Assembly: GCF_002257665.1 (NCBI RefSeq)
Contig: NZ_MQWB01000001.1
Coordinates: 2,845,723-2,890,315 of the forward strand
DNA: 44,593 nt
DNA from: Rubricoccus marinus
Lineage (GTDB): Bacteria > Bacteroidota > Rhodothermia > Rhodothermales > Rubricoccaceae
Reading direction: 5' to 3'
Part shown: one piece after another, positions 36,150 through 44,593 of the stretch
Position numbering within the stretch: the first letter of the stretch is position 1
Layout of the letters: every line of letters begins with the position of its first letter
Notes under the pieces: model-generated
What the model was told of the DNA's origin: nothing
Database searches by the model: none
Seen by the model: only the letters and a program-made list of their open reading frames with translations
Made by a program: the position numbers and the translations under genes

Positions 36150-36530
36150 CTACGCCCGCGCTCTGGCTACCTGACGGAGGACATCCCCGATGCCGTCGAG
36201 GTCCAGAGACTTGTCCAGGAAGTGCGTAGCGCCCGCGTCCATGCACGTCCGGCGGTACACCGCATCGCCGTGGTTGGTGAGGATGACCACCTTCGTCTCG
36301 GGCAGGCGCACCTGGAGCGCGCGGAGCGCTTGAAGCCCGCTCATGCGCGGCATCTGCAAATCCAGAACTACCACCTCGGGGCGGACCTCCTGCGCGCGGG
36401 TGATCGCCTCAACGCCGTCCGCGGCCTCACCGACCAGTTCGAGGTCATCGGAGGCGAGGAGCAGGTCGGCGATGAGACCACGGATAATCTGGGAGTCGTC
36501 GGCGACGAAAACGCGGAGGGGAGGATGCAT
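36150..36530 (-). CDS. Single-domain response regulator (CheY-like)
   Basis: A 126-residue receiver domain with no output domain. The acidic pair is in VFVADDSQIIRG, the phospho-acceptor Asp in VVVLDLQMPRMSG, the switch Thr in VVILTNHGD, and the Lys in HFLDKSLDLDG. It probably takes part in a phosphorelay or acts by protein contact. It lies 135 bp downstream of the LuxR-type regulator and in the same direction. It could share partners with the nearby PAS kinase (inference). It has no motif copy in its coding sequence. A strong terminator follows after ~155 bp of structured sequence. Confidence 0.92.
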   Translation of the reverse strand: MHPPLRVFVADDSQIIRGLIADLLLASDDLELVGEAADGVEAITRAQEVRPEVVVLDLQMPRMSGLQALRALQVRLPETKVVILTNHGDAVYRRTCMDAGATHFLDKSLDLDGIGDVLRQVARARA

Positions 36531-36665
36531 GCCTTAACCTACTCTGACGAGGCTGAGAAGCCCCCTGGGCGCGCCCTGTCCTCGCGTCGGCTCCCGCCCC
36601 CGCTTCCCGTCCGCGTCTGTCCTACAACGTGGCCTCTGGCGAAGCGCCTGCACTGAGCGCGCGGG

Positions 36666-37298
36666 TCAATCCACGAGGTCCTGCTCGATGGCGTAGCGCG
36701 TGATCTCGGCGTTGTTGGCCATCCCCATCTTCTGGAGCAGGCGCGTGCGGTACGTCGAGATCGTCTTGACCGAGAGCGAGAGCTTCTCAGCGACGGCGCT
36801 CACCGGGAGGCCCGACGCGATAAGCCGCATGACCTGGAACTCGCGGTCGGAGAGTTGCGCGTGCGGGGCCTCGTCGGGGTCAGAGTCCAGTTGGTCCAGC
36901 AGCGCCTCGGCCATGCCGGGCGTGAGGAACTTCTTGCCGCCCGCGACGCGCCGGACGGCGCTCACCAGTTCGGCCTCGGCGCTCTCCTTGGTGAGATAGC
37001 CAGAGGCCCCGGCCCGGACGATGCGGACGGCGTACTGGTCCTCCGGGTTGGCCGAAAGCACCAGGACCTTCAACTGCGGGAACTCGGCGCGGAGGTGTTT
37101 GACGAGGTCGAGCCCGCTGGGGCCCGGCATCCGGAGGTCCATGACCACGACATCGGGGCTGCGCTCGCGGAGGGAATCCAGGAGCGCGTCGCCGTCGGCG
37201 GTTTCGGCCAGCACCTCGATGTCGTCGGTCTGGCGAAGAATCTCGGCGAGGCCGCGGCGGACCACGGCGTGGTCGTCGGCGATGGAAACGCGGATCAT
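36666..37298 (-). CDS. Response regulator, NarL/LuxR family
   Basis: A 210-residue regulator. The receiver (residues 1-~120) has IADDHAVVRRGL, the phospho-acceptor Asp in VVVMDLRMPGPSG, and KVLVLSANPED; the Lys is in YLTKESAEAEL. The LuxR helix-turn-helix follows at ~148-205 (LSDREFQVMRLIASGLPVSA, then LSLSVKTISTYRTRLLQKMG). It overlaps the upstream histidine kinase by ATGA, so the pair forms a two-component system. Kinases of this HisKA_3 type normally pair with NarL-type regulators. Target genes are unknown. Confidence 0.95.
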   Translation of the reverse strand: MIRVSIADDHAVVRRGLAEILRQTDDIEVLAETADGDALLDSLRERSPDVVVMDLRMPGPSGLDLVKHLRAEFPQLKVLVLSANPEDQYAVRIVRAGASGYLTKESAEAELVSAVRRVAGGKKFLTPGMAEALLDQLDSDPDEAPHAQLSDREFQVMRLIASGLPVSAVAEKLSLSVKTISTYRTRLLQKMGMANNAEITRYAIEQDLVD

Positions 37299-39058
37299 GG
37301 GGGCGGGGGGAGCGGGAAGGAGACCAGAACGGTGGCACCCCTGCCAGGGGATCCCGCGAGGCGCAACGTGCCCCCGAGGGCGCGGGCGCGCTCGCGCATG
37401 CCGAGCACGCCCAACGAGCGGCGCGCTTGCAACGCGTCGGCGTCTAGGCCAACGCCGTCGTCGGTGACGCGCACGTGCAGGCGGGAGTCTTCCACCTCCA
37501 CGTTGATCACCACCGAGGTTGCCTCGGCGTGGCGCGCCACGTTGGTGAGGGCCTCCTGCACGATACGGAAGGCCGCCGTCGCCACGTCGTCCGGCGCGCC
37601 GCTGGCGTCGCCAGAGGCCTTGACCAAGATGTCCAGGCCGGTACGCTCCGACGTGCGCTCGGCGAACCACTCCAGCGCGGTGACGAGCCCGAAATCGTCC
37701 AGCACGCCCGGGCGGAGGTCGGCGGAGATGCGGCGGACCTGTTGGATGGTCTCGTCGATGAGGCCTCTGGCGTCGGCGAGGCGGCGCTCGGCCTCGGCAT
37801 GGCCGGGGAGCTGCCGCCCAAACCAGCCGACGGCGTAGCGAATGGCGGTGAGTTGCTGGCCGAGGGAGTCGTGGACCTCGCGCGAGAGGTGCGTTCGCTC
37901 TTCCTCGCGCACGTCCTGGAGGCGTGCCGCGAGCGCGCGGAGATCAGCTTGCGAGGCTTCCAGTTCCGCTTTGCTCTGCCGGATGCCCCTCTCGGCGTTG
38001 ACCTCCGGCGTCACATCGCGCAGGATGGAGAGCACCTCGTCTGGCCCGTGCGGCACGATGCGCACCTCGCGGTGGCGCGCCTCGCCCTGGACCTCCACCT
38101 CGTAGCGGTACGTCACCGGCCCCGGCGCCCCGGCCTCGATCTGGGCGATGGCGTCCTTGAACTTCTTCGCCAGAGGCGCCGGGATCTCCTGCGGCAGCAC
38201 CTTCCCGAGAAGGGCGTCGGCGGGGAACTCCGTGGTAAACACGGGCGGCACGTGGAAGGCGAGCACGAGACCATCGCGGCGGATCCGCGAGATCACGTCC
38301 GGCAGCGCGCCGAGCAGCGAGCGGTATCGGGCCTCGCTGTCGCGGAGCGCGGCCTCGGCGCGCACGCGCTCGGTCACGTCGCGCGAGGTGATGATGGCGT
38401 ACGGCTCGCCGTCGGCGCCCACGAGCGCGCGGCCTTCGGCCTCCATGTTCAGGACTTCGCCCGAGGCCATCCGCACGCGGTACGAGACCGACCGCGACGT
38501 TCCCGGCGTCCCGATGGCTTCGAGAAAGACGCCCATCACGTGCGGCACGTCCTCTTTGTGCAACATGTCAAAGGCGCTCGTGCCCCGGAGCGCCTCTGGC
38601 GCGTAGCCAAGGTGCTCCTCCGTGGCGGGGTTGGAGTAGACGTAGCGGCCCTTTTCGTCCACCACGGTCACCACGTCGCGGGAGTGCTCCACGATCACGC
38701 GGAAGCGCTCGGCGTCGGCGCGCCAGAGGCCTCTGGCGCGGGCGCGCGCGACGGCGCGCTCGGTCTCGGCGCGGCTCGCATCGGCCTCCAGCACCTCGCT
38801 GGCGCCAGAGGCCAGCAGAGCGAGCTCGTCCTCGCCGCCGATGACGACCACGCGCGGCGTGCGCCCGGGGCCCCGCAGCCACGCCGTGAGGTCGTGGGCG
38901 GACGGGCCGCCGGGGGCCGACGCCCGCATGACGCCGATGCGGCGAGGCGACGCGGCGACGGCCTCGCGGAACGCGTCCCAGGTGCTCACGACCTCTCCGT
39001 CGCACGGGACATCCCCGAGCAGGAGTGGCGGCAGGTGGTCGGGTGGAGGATCGGTCAC
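37295..39058 (-). CDS. PAS-domain sensor histidine kinase, HisKA_3 (NarX/DesK-like) type
   Basis: A 587-residue cytosolic-looking kinase with a GTG start. Residues 1-~110 resemble a degenerate receiver-like fold (LLLGDVPCDGE, VVVIGGEDELALLASGASEV) without an obvious phospho-acceptor. Two PAS domains follow (~120-245, FRVIVEHSRDVVTVVDEKGR; ~245-370). A coiled coil leads into the HisKA_3 box EERTHLSREVHDSLGQQLTA with the phospho-His, then the ATPase domain with VTDDGVGLD and LGVLGMRERARALGG. No membrane helix is seen, so an intracellular or redox signal is likely. It partners the overlapping LuxR-type regulator. Confidence 0.92.
   Translation of the reverse strand: MTDPPPDHLPPLLLGDVPCDGEVVSTWDAFREAVAASPRRIGVMRASAPGGPSAHDLTAWLRGPGRTPRVVVIGGEDELALLASGASEVLEADASRAETERAVARARARGLWRADAERFRVIVEHSRDVVTVVDEKGRYVYSNPATEEHLGYAPEALRGTSAFDMLHKEDVPHVMGVFLEAIGTPGTSRSVSYRVRMASGEVLNMEAEGRALVGADGEPYAIITSRDVTERVRAEAALRDSEARYRSLLGALPDVISRIRRDGLVLAFHVPPVFTTEFPADALLGKVLPQEIPAPLAKKFKDAIAQIEAGAPGPVTYRYEVEVQGEARHREVRIVPHGPDEVLSILRDVTPEVNAERGIRQSKAELEASQADLRALAARLQDVREEERTHLSREVHDSLGQQLTAIRYAVGWFGRQLPGHAEAERRLADARGLIDETIQQVRRISADLRPGVLDDFGLVTALEWFAERTSERTGLDILVKASGDASGAPDDVATAAFRIVQEALTNVARHAEATSVVINVEVEDSRLHVRVTDDGVGLDADALQARRSLGVLGMRERARALGGTLRLAGSPGRGATVLVSFPLPPPP
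38721..38738. repeat. Perfect tail-to-tail palindrome inside the histidine kinase gene
   Basis: CGCCAGAGGCCTCTGGCG. On the minus strand it encodes ARGLWRA in the linker before the first PAS domain. Confidence 0.9.
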
Positions 39059-39069
39059 GATCCCCCAAT

Positions 39070-40287
39070 CTACACGCCTCGCGCGCGACGAACGACGGCG
39101 GCCAGCGCGCTAGAGGCCGCGTCGATGTCGGCCTCGGTGGTAGTGCGGCCGAGGGAGAAGCGCACGGTCGCGGCAGCCGTCTCGCGCGGGACGCCCATCG
39201 CGAGGAGCACGTGGCTGGGCGTGAGCGCACCGCTGGTGCAGGCGCTTCCGGCGGAGGCGTGGACGCCCGCGAGGTCGAGCCCAAGCAGGATCATTTCGCC
39301 GTCCAGGGGGCCGTGGGGGCCGGGCGGGAACGAGACGCTGAGGATGTGGGGAGCGGTCGGGATTGCGTTCTGGGGATCGAGGGCGCCAGAGGCCTCTGGC
39401 GAGGACGGGCTCTCCCCTTCCGTCGCATCGGCGGTGTTGAAGACGGCCTCCGGGAGCGCCGCGCGGATCTGGGCCGCGAGCCTCTGGCGCAGGCGCGAGA
39501 GGCGCGCATAGGTCTCTTCGCGCTCTTGCTCCGCGAGTGTCAGCGCAGTCGCGAAGCCGACGATAGCGGCGACGTTTTCGGTCCCGCCGCGCCGGCCGCG
39601 CTCCTGTGCCCCGCCGTGCACGGAGGGCGCGAACGCGGTCCCCGCGCGCACGAACAACGCGCCGATGCCCTTGGGGCCATTCACTTTGTGGGCGGAAAGC
39701 GAGAGCAGGTCCACGCCCAGCGCGTCCACCGCCAGAGGCAGCAAGCCAGGCGCCTGCACAGCGTCGGTGTGCACGAGCGCGCCAGCCCGGTGCGCGTCCG
39801 CCGCGATCCGCGTGATGTCCGACACGGCGCCCACCTCGTTGTTGACGAGCATCGCGGAGACCAGCCCGGTGGTCTCTGACGTGGCTGCGGCGAGGCCCTC
39901 CGGGTCCGCCGCGCCGCTCGCCAGAGGCGGTACGACCGCTACGGCGTGCCCGGCCTCGCGCCACGCCTCGGCCGTGCGCAGGATGGCGTCGTGCTCCGCA
40001 GCGCTCGTCACGAGCCCGGTGCGGGCCTCCGGCGCCAGAGGCCCGAGCGCGCCTCGAAGGGCGGCGTTGTCGGCCTCGGTCCCGCCCGAAGTGAAGAGGA
40101 CCTCGGCCGGCTCGCAGCCCAGGACGGCGGCCACGGCCTTCCGCGCGTTCTCGACGGCCACGCGCGCGCGCCGCCCCGGGCCGTGCTGGGAGGACGCGTT
40201 GCCGTACTCCTCGCGCAGCCACGGCAGCATGGCGTCCAGCGCCTCTTCGCGGAGGGGCGTCGTGGCGGCGTGGTCGAGGTAGGGCAT
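39070..40287 (-). CDS. Cysteine desulfurase (NifS/IscS-like)
   Basis: A 405-residue PLP enzyme that takes sulfur from cysteine for Fe-S clusters or thio-modified tRNA. Marks: PYLDHAATTPLREEALDAML, TSGGTEADNAALRGAL, the PLP Lys in LSAHKVNGPKGIGALFVR, GGAQERGRRGGTENV, and the catalytic Cys in AGSACTSGALTPSHVL. The start at 40287 (MPYLDHAATTP) is canonical. A tail-to-tail motif copy inserts SSPEASGALD (39384-39401) into the variable region. No iscU or sufE is adjacent. Only 11 bp separate it from the histidine kinase start. Confidence 0.94.
   Translation of the reverse strand: MPYLDHAATTPLREEALDAMLPWLREEYGNASSQHGPGRRARVAVENARKAVAAVLGCEPAEVLFTSGGTEADNAALRGALGPLAPEARTGLVTSAAEHDAILRTAEAWREAGHAVAVVPPLASGAADPEGLAAATSETTGLVSAMLVNNEVGAVSDITRIAADAHRAGALVHTDAVQAPGLLPLAVDALGVDLLSLSAHKVNGPKGIGALFVRAGTAFAPSVHGGAQERGRRGGTENVAAIVGFATALTLAEQEREETYARLSRLRQRLAAQIRAALPEAVFNTADATEGESPSSPEASGALDPQNAIPTAPHILSVSFPPGPHGPLDGEMILLGLDLAGVHASAGSACTSGALTPSHVLLAMGVPRETAAATVRFSLGRTTTEADIDAASSALAAVVRRARGV
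39384..39401. repeat. Perfect tail-to-tail palindrome inside the desulfurase gene
   Basis: CGCCAGAGGCCTCTGGCG, read as PEASGA in a variable loop. Confidence 0.9.
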
Positions 40288-40321
40288 CTTGCGGGCGGAG
40301 GTGTGCCCGCAAGATCGCGCC

Positions 40322-40339
40322 CGCCAGAGGCCTCTGGCG
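40322..40339. repeat. Perfect tail-to-tail palindrome between divergent genes
   Basis: CGCCAGAGGCCTCTGGCG in the 144-bp gap between the desulfurase and clpX. A single copy also lies near 40373. Confidence 0.9.
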
Positions 40340-40431
40340 AAACGCGCCGCTCCTCGCACCCTCCACCGTCACCGCCAGAGGCGGGGCCTTAACATGTGCC
40401 CCGCGCTTTCCCACCCACGGCTCCCCGTCAG

Positions 40432-41688
40432 ATGGTCCCGGCCGACGACCTCATTCGCTGCTCGTTTTGTGGACGCACCGCCCACGAGGTCTCCTCGATG
40501 GTGGCCGGGCCGGACGTGTACATCTGCGACCGCTGCATCTACGACGCCAACGGCATCGTGCGCGGGGACATGCAGCCGTACCCGGCGCCGGCGCGGCGGC
40601 CGTTCAACGCGCGGAACAACCGGCTGACGCCGCGCGAGATCAACGCGGCGCTGGACGAGCACGTGATCGGGCAGAGCCGCGCCAAGCGCGCGCTCTCGGT
40701 CGCCGTCTACAACCACTACAAGCGCATCGAGGCCGAGGAGCATCTCCACGCCTACGACGACGTGGAGATCGAGAAGAGCAACATCCTGCTCGTGGGCCCG
40801 AGCGGTACGGGCAAGACGCTCATGGCGCGCACGCTCGCGAAGGTCCTGGACGTGCCGTTCTCCATCGCCGACGCCACGGCGCTGACCGAGGCCGGCTACG
40901 TGGGCGAGGACGTGGAGAGCATCCTCAGCCACCTACTCCAAGCGGCCGATTTCGACATCGAGCGCGCCGAGCGCGGCATCATCTACGTCGACGAGATCGA
41001 CAAGCTGGCGCGCAAGGGCGACAACGCGAGCATCACGCGGGACGTGAGCGGCGAGGGCGTGCAGCAGGCGCTGCTCAAGATGCTGGAGGGGACCGTGGCC
41101 GGCGTGCCGCCAAAAGGTGGACGCAAGCACCCGGAGCAAAACCTGATCTCCTTCGACACGCGCCACGTGCTGTTCATCTGCGGTGGCGCGTTCGACGGGC
41201 TCGCGCCCCTTATCGCGCGGCGGCGCTCGCACTCCGCCATCGGCTTCAACGCCGGGGGCGTGCGCGTCGAGGCCGACGATCCGCACCTGTTCCGCGACGC
41301 CCGCCCCGAGGACCTCATGCGCTACGGGCTGATCCCGGAGCTGATCGGGCGGTTGCCCGTCATGGCGCCGCTGGACGGCTTGACGGCCAAAGACCTCCGC
41401 CGCATCCTCACGGACCCCAAGAACGCGCTCACCAAGCAGTACGAGAAGCTTTTCGCCATGGACGGCGTGGAGCTCGTCTTCGACGACGACGCGCTGGATG
41501 CGGTCGTGGAAAAGGCGCTCGCGCTCAAGACCGGCGCCAGAGGCCTCCGCGCGGTCTTGGAGGAGTCCATGCTTGGCCTCATGTTCGACGCGCCAGAGGC
41601 CAAGCCTTCCACCGTGGTCCGCGTCACGCGCGGCGTGGTGGAGCACGGCGAGGCGCCGATTTTGGAGGAGCGCCGGGCGGCGAGCTAA
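40432..41688 (+). CDS. clpX: ATP-dependent Clp protease ATP-binding subunit ClpX
   Basis: A 418-residue AAA+ unfoldase that feeds substrates to ClpP. The N-terminal zinc domain has [11 protein letters not shown] and YICDRC. The ATPase shows Walker A GPSGTGKT, pore loop GYVGED, Walker [15 protein letters not shown], and the RKHPEQN loop. HSAIGFNAG contains the IGF loop that docks to ClpP, so ClpP should exist elsewhere. The ATG at 40432 is chosen; a GTG at 40396 would add 12 residues. No clpP or tig is adjacent, which is unusual but not rare. Confidence 0.96.
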   Translation: MVPADDLIRCSFCGRTAHEVSSMVAGPDVYICDRCIYDANGIVRGDMQPYPAPARRPFNARNNRLTPREINAALDEHVIGQSRAKRALSVAVYNHYKRIEAEEHLHAYDDVEIEKSNILLVGPSGTGKTLMARTLAKVLDVPFSIADATALTEAGYVGEDVESILSHLLQAADFDIERAERGIIYVDEIDKLARKGDNASITRDVSGEGVQQALLKMLEGTVAGVPPKGGRKHPEQNLISFDTRHVLFICGGAFDGLAPLIARRRSHSAIGFNAGGVRVEADDPHLFRDARPEDLMRYGLIPELIGRLPVMAPLDGLTAKDLRRILTDPKNALTKQYEKLFAMDGVELVFDDDALDAVVEKALALKTGARGLRAVLEESMLGLMFDAPEAKPSTVVRVTRGVVEHGEAPILEERRAAS

Positions 41689-41716
41689 ACCTTACAGGGC
41701 CTCTGGCGCGTCGCCT

Positions 41717-42115
41717 CTAGGCCCGCGTAGACTGCAAGAGGCGAAGCCTGTACGTGGCGGCGCCCGCGCGGCAGTCTCCCTCCCAGGCGTCCGTCCCGGT
41801 GTTCGCGAGATCGCACCGCAGCGAGCGCCGCGTGGTGTTGGTGACCGGGAACTGGTCTACGCGGAAAATGAGGCGTGTGCCCGCGCTCCGTGCGTCCGTG
41901 CCCATCGCGCGAGCGGCCCCCGCGATCAGCGTTACGCGGACGCCCTCCTCAATGATGAGTTGGGCTGGGATGGCGGTCCCGGCGTCAAGCGAGAGGAGCG
42001 TCCCGCGCCACGTCCCGAGCGGGGGCGGCTCCGAGACGCCGTTGCCCGAACTCGCGCAGCCAGCGAGAGCGAAGAGGAATGCGAGGGAGGCGATGCGCAT
42101 GGCGGGGTGGGTCAT
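41717..42115 (-). CDS. Small lipoprotein of unknown function
   Basis: A 132-residue protein with a lipoprotein signal (MRIASLAFLFALAGCASSG). The mature part is small and beta-rich (LGTWRGTLLSLDAGTAIPAQ, RLIFRVDQFPVTNTTRRSL), with two cysteines near the end (RCDLAN and GDCRAG). No family recognised. The ATG at 42115 overlaps the gluQRS stop (ATGA) and suggests coupling; the ATG at 42100 would give a more typical signal. The TAG stop falls in a degenerate motif (cctctaggc). Confidence 0.72.
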   Translation of the reverse strand: MTHPAMRIASLAFLFALAGCASSGNGVSEPPPLGTWRGTLLSLDAGTAIPAQLIIEEGVRVTLIAGAARAMGTDARSAGTRLIFRVDQFPVTNTTRRSLRCDLANTGTDAWEGDCRAGAATYRLRLLQSTRA

Positions 42116-43164
42116 CGGTGAGAGAGCGTGCGGCTGAGAGTTCGTGGGACCGCGACAGGATCGGGACGGACCGCACCCCACTGCCAGTCCTGTGCGAGGG
42201 CCTCTGGCGCCAGAGGCCGCGGTTCGGGGATCTGGCCGAGCGCCCACGCGAGCCAGCCGAGGACCGCCTCTGGCGAGGCGCCGGCGTCGCGGATCTCGCG
42301 GAGCGACACCGCGCCGTCGCGCTTGGAGAGCTTCTCGCCCGAGCCGTTGACGAGCAAAGGCACGTGGGCGTAGGTGGGAACGGCGCCGCCGAGCGCTTGG
42401 AGGAGCAGGATCTGCCGCGGCGTGGAGTCCAAGAGGTCCATGCCACGCACGACTTCGGTCACGCCCATCGCGAGGTCATCCACGACGACGGCGAGCTGGT
42501 ACGCGAACACGCCGTCCCGCCGCTTCAGCACTACGTCGCCGACGGCTCGCTGCACGTCTTCGGTCACGCGCCCCACCACGCGGTCCTCGAACGTGACCGG
42601 CGCGCCATCGACGCGAAAGCGGAGCGCGCAGTCGGGACGGGGGCCGAGGTCATCGAACCATTCGGGCGCGAGGTCTGCAGGACGCCAGCGGCGCGGGTAC
42701 GGCGGCAGGCCCGCCGACGCGCCAGAGGCCGCTCCGTGCGGCGCGCTCGCGAGGGACTGGAGGTCTTTCCGCGAGCGTCGGCATGGGAACAGCAGGCCTC
42801 TGGCGGCGAGGTCCGCCAGCGCCGCGTCGTAGAGCGCGCTCCGTCTGGATTGCCAGTACGGCCCGTGTGGCCCCACGTCCTCGCCAGAGGCGGGGTCCGG
42901 CCCTTCGTCCCAGTCCAAGCCGAGCCAGCGTGCGTCCTCCATCTGGCGCTCGGCGCTTCCGGGCACGGTGCGCGGCCCGTCGAGGTCTTCCACGCGCCAC
43001 ACGAAGCGCCCCCCCTTGGTCCGCACGCTTGCCCACGATGCCACAAGTGCCAGAGCGCTGCCCAAGTGCAGATCGCCCGTCGGGCTCGGCGCGAAGCGCC
43101 CGGCTGCAAGGCGCTCGCCAGAGGCCTCTGGCGGCGTACCGGACCGGGGCGGCGCCGGGCTCAC
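42112..43164 (-). CDS. gluQ: Glutamyl-Q tRNA(Asp) synthetase
   Basis: A 350-residue GluRS catalytic-domain paralogue without the anticodon-binding part. It attaches glutamate to queuosine-34 of tRNA-Asp. Marks: GRFAPSPTGDLHLGSALALV with the HIGH-like box, WRVEDLDGPR, and the KMSKS-like KLSKRDG. Of the CxC zinc pair, one Cys remains (FPCRRSRKD), so the zinc site is altered. GTG start at 43164 overlaps the esterase stop. Motif copies encode PPEASGE at the N-terminus and PLAPEA near the C-terminus. Confidence 0.9.
   Translation of the reverse strand: MSPAPPRSGTPPEASGERLAAGRFAPSPTGDLHLGSALALVASWASVRTKGGRFVWRVEDLDGPRTVPGSAERQMEDARWLGLDWDEGPDPASGEDVGPHGPYWQSRRSALYDAALADLAARGLLFPCRRSRKDLQSLASAPHGAASGASAGLPPYPRRWRPADLAPEWFDDLGPRPDCALRFRVDGAPVTFEDRVVGRVTEDVQRAVGDVVLKRRDGVFAYQLAVVVDDLAMGVTEVVRGMDLLDSTPRQILLLQALGGAVPTYAHVPLLVNGSGEKLSKRDGAVSLREIRDAGASPEAVLGWLAWALGQIPEPRPLAPEALAQDWQWGAVRPDPVAVPRTLSRTLSHR
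42199..42218. repeat. Perfect 20-bp palindrome inside gluQ
   Basis: GGCCTCTGGCGCCAGAGGCC, read as RPLAPEA near the C-terminus of the synthetase. Confidence 0.9.
43116..43133. repeat. Perfect tail-to-tail palindrome at the start of gluQ
   Basis: CGCCAGAGGCCTCTGGCG, read as PPEASGE in the N-terminal extension. Confidence 0.9.
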
Positions 43165-43859
43165 AGCGCCCCCAGGCCTGCGAGGACGCGCGCGTTGAGG
43201 CGGTGCTCACCCGAGAAGGTGATCGTCTGGTAAGGGATGCCCGCTTCGCGGAGCGCGGTCTCCTGCGCGATCACGCGGCCCGGCGTCGCGACCGCGTCAC
43301 GGTCCCCGGCGATGATGTGGAGGTCGGCCTGCTCCAACCATGGGCGCTGCGCGCCGAGGTCGAGATCGGTCGGCACGCGGCCGCCCCAGAGGATCACGCG
43401 GTTGGCCCGGCGCGGGCGTTGGGCCACGAGTGCGCTCTGCTCCAGCCAGCGCATGATCGTCGCCGTGCCCTGGCTGAAGCCGAACCCGACCAGGCGAACG
43501 CTAGCGAGATCGACTCCCGCGCGGCCACAGGCTTCGGTCATCACCGCGTCCAGGTAGCGGATCTGGTCGGCGACCTCGCTCTCGCGGTTCTCGCGCGTCA
43601 TCCAGCTCGCGCCGACGCGCTGGTAGCGGTCGTCCAGGTAGAACTTGCTTAGCGCCTCTGGGACCACGATCAGCCGCTCGGCGCTCGCCAGCGGCTCGAA
43701 GTGCCGCGCCCACCGCGCCGCGGATTGGCCGTAGCCGTGACACGCCAGCCACACCTCGCGCACGCCGCCCAACGCATCTGCCGTCAGGTCCTCTGGCGGG
43801 GGGCCGCCCAGCGTGAGGTAGCGGGCTGTGCGGAGGGTTTCGATCGAATGTGTCGTCAA
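43161..43859 (-). CDS. Alpha/beta hydrolase (phospholipase/carboxylesterase family)
   Basis: A 232-residue serine hydrolase. The nucleophile elbow is [14 protein letters not shown], the oxyanion region is [20 protein letters not shown], and the Asp and His are in [12 protein letters not shown] and [14 protein letters not shown]. The family includes YpfH/Est-type esterases; the substrate is unknown. No ATG fits: a TTG at 43859 gives [15 protein letters not shown], a sensible N-terminus just ahead of the fold. Its stop overlaps the gluQ start by GTGA, so it heads an esterase-gluQ-lipoprotein operon. Confidence 0.85.
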   Translation of the reverse strand: MTTHSIETLRTARYLTLGGPPPEDLTADALGGVREVWLACHGYGQSAARWARHFEPLASAERLIVVPEALSKFYLDDRYQRVGASWMTRENRESEVADQIRYLDAVMTEACGRAGVDLASVRLVGFGFSQGTATIMRWLEQSALVAQRPRRANRVILWGGRVPTDLDLGAQRPWLEQADLHIIAGDRDAVATPGRVIAQETALREAGIPYQTITFSGEHRLNARVLAGLGAL

Positions 43860-43932
43860 CGCGTCGCGGGCGGGTTCAGGCCGTGAACCCGTCTGCCCGT
43901 TCGGGGTTTTCCACTCCCCGCTCACGCAAAGC

Positions 43933-43962
43933 GGCCTCTGGCGCGGGTCTGCGCCAGAGGCC
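43933..43962. repeat. Stem-loop from two motif copies between divergent genes
   Basis: GGCCTCTGGCGC and GCGCCAGAGGCC form a perfect 12-bp stem around a 6-base loop, 10 bp before the DUF2256 start. Its place between divergent genes argues against a terminator. Confidence 0.85.
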
Positions 43963-43972
43963 GGATCATCCG

Positions 43973-44131
43973 ATGGCCCACAAGAAGCCCCACCTGCCCA
44001 CGAAGACCTGCCCCGTGTGCAGGCGGCCGTTCGCGTGGCGGAAAAAGTGGGCCCGCGATTGGGACGACGTCGTTTACTGCTCGGAGCGGTGCAGGAGGGA
44101 AGCCGCGGCGGCGCGGAAGCGCTCGGCGTAG
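43973..44131 (+). CDS. DUF2256 zinc-ribbon-like small protein
   Basis: A 52-residue protein: [20 protein letters not shown], then [20 protein letters not shown]. This is the DUF2256 pattern with a CxxC...CxxxC zinc-type ligand set. Function is unknown; such genes often sit near photolyase/cryptochrome genes, which are not visible here. The ATG at 43973 fits the family; an upstream start would translate the stem-loop. Its last 58 bp overlap the 3' end of the opposing gene. Confidence 0.85.
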   Translation: MAHKKPHLPTKTCPVCRRPFAWRKKWARDWDDVVYCSERCRREAAAARKRSA

Positions 44132-44593
44132 GCGGTCTTCGTCTCGGGCTGCTCCAGTTCCTCCGGGCGGTCCCGGCGGTACATCGTGAACGGCTTGTCG
44201 CTGCGGAGCGTGAGCGTGAACTCCTCACCCGTGGCGCGGCGCACGAAGGTGCGCTCGTGAAGGATGTAGTTCTCCGAGTCGGCGCGGCTGCCGATGACCT
44301 CGAAGGTCCAGAGGTTGTCGGAGTACGGTCCGTCCTCCACATCTAGCTCCAGCACGGGCTCGACAAACGTGCCACCCGCGATATCGTCGTTGGTGATGAC
44401 GCCGCTCTGGTAGCGGGTGGTGTCGGCGGTGAAGCCGGCCTCGCGGTACACGGTGTCGCCCTCGCGCATCGCGCGGATGCGGCCGACCACGAGCCCGTCG
44501 TCCTGCGTGAGGTCGAACGAAAACTGGAACTCGTAGTCCGCCTTGATGCGGGCATTCTGATCCACGAGGATCGTGTCGGCGGAGAAGCTGGCC
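44074..44593 (-). CDS. Protein of unknown function, 5' end cut by the window edge
   Basis: The visible 172 or so C-terminal residues read [20 protein letters not shown] onward without a stop to the window edge, so the true start lies outside. The sequence is beta-rich with repeated charged strands ([40 protein letters not shown]). No domain recognised. The segment resembles a lipid-binding or hydrolase-like sandwich only in general character. It overlaps the DUF2256 gene tail to tail by 58 bp. Confidence 0.65.
   Translation of the reverse strand, partial: ASFSADTILVDQNARIKADYEFQFSFDLTQDDGLVVGRIRAMREGDTVYREAGFTADTTRYQSGVITNDDIAGGTFVEPVLELDVEDGPYSDNLWTFEVIGSRADSENYILHERTFVRRATGEEFTLTLRSDKPFTMYRRDRPEELEQPETKTAYAERFRAAAASLLHRSEQ

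Overview
The window is high-GC bacterial chromosome, almost fully coding, with no insertion sequence, CRISPR array, rRNA or prophage. Several features point to a Bacteroidota-related lineage, probably Rhodothermota (Rubricoccaceae/Salinibacter-like): a type IX secretion sorting domain, a Bat-type DUF58/VWA cluster, a prs-rplY-pth block behind a tRNA-Gln, paired FeoA proteins before FeoB, and a possible TTG/TAnnTTTG-type promoter. The lineage is an inference from gene content; no marker rRNA is present.

Layout. 1-5.4 kb: a repeat-bearing edge, a T9SS-sorted secreted protein, Dps, a lipoprotein amidase and an ABC-F ATPase. 5.6-8.4 kb: iron-uptake operon feoA-feoA-feoB. 8.7-12.4 kb: a secreted coiled-coil protein, a WcaJ-type sugar transferase and an Asp/Glu racemase. 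12.36-18.05 kb: tRNA-Gln(UUG), prs, rplY, pth and a membrane pyrophosphatase fused to BON-like and OmpA domains. 18.2-23.3 kb: a signalling island with a TPR Ser/Thr kinase, two paralogous secreted proteins in its operon, and a divergent GAF-nucleotide cyclase. 23.4-27 kb: a two-lipoyl E2 acyltransferase, a tyrosine-recombinase homologue lacking key catalytic residues, and a lipoprotein. 27-34 kb: purQ with a coupled SRPBCC protein, then DUF58, a DUF4381-like protein, sirtuin, pilin-like protein and two VWA proteins. 34-39 kb: an outer-membrane-like lipoprotein, a histone-deacetylase-family protein, a CheY-like protein and a PAS histidine kinase/LuxR regulator pair. 39-44.6 kb: cysteine desulfurase, ClpX, an esterase-gluQRS-lipoprotein operon, a DUF2256 protein and one gene cut by the right edge.

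The dominant signal is not a gene. A directional 10-mer, GCCTCTGGCG (reverse complement CGCCAGAGGC), is scattered through the whole window in both orientations, inside and between genes. My hand count of its 8-base core in the first 10 kb is about 37, against about 0.8 expected from base composition. Copies often pair into perfect 14-20 bp palindromes, in head-to-head and tail-to-tail forms. In proteins the motif surfaces as ASG, PEA, PLA, LWR and ARG tripeptides, concentrated in linkers. It resembles cyanobacterial HIP1 or DNA uptake sequences in behaviour, but is a different sequence; I know of no description of it.

Other points of note are the pyrophosphatase-BON-BON-OmpA fusion, the pseudo-recombinase, and a nucleotide cyclase with a non-canonical purine-recognition pair.
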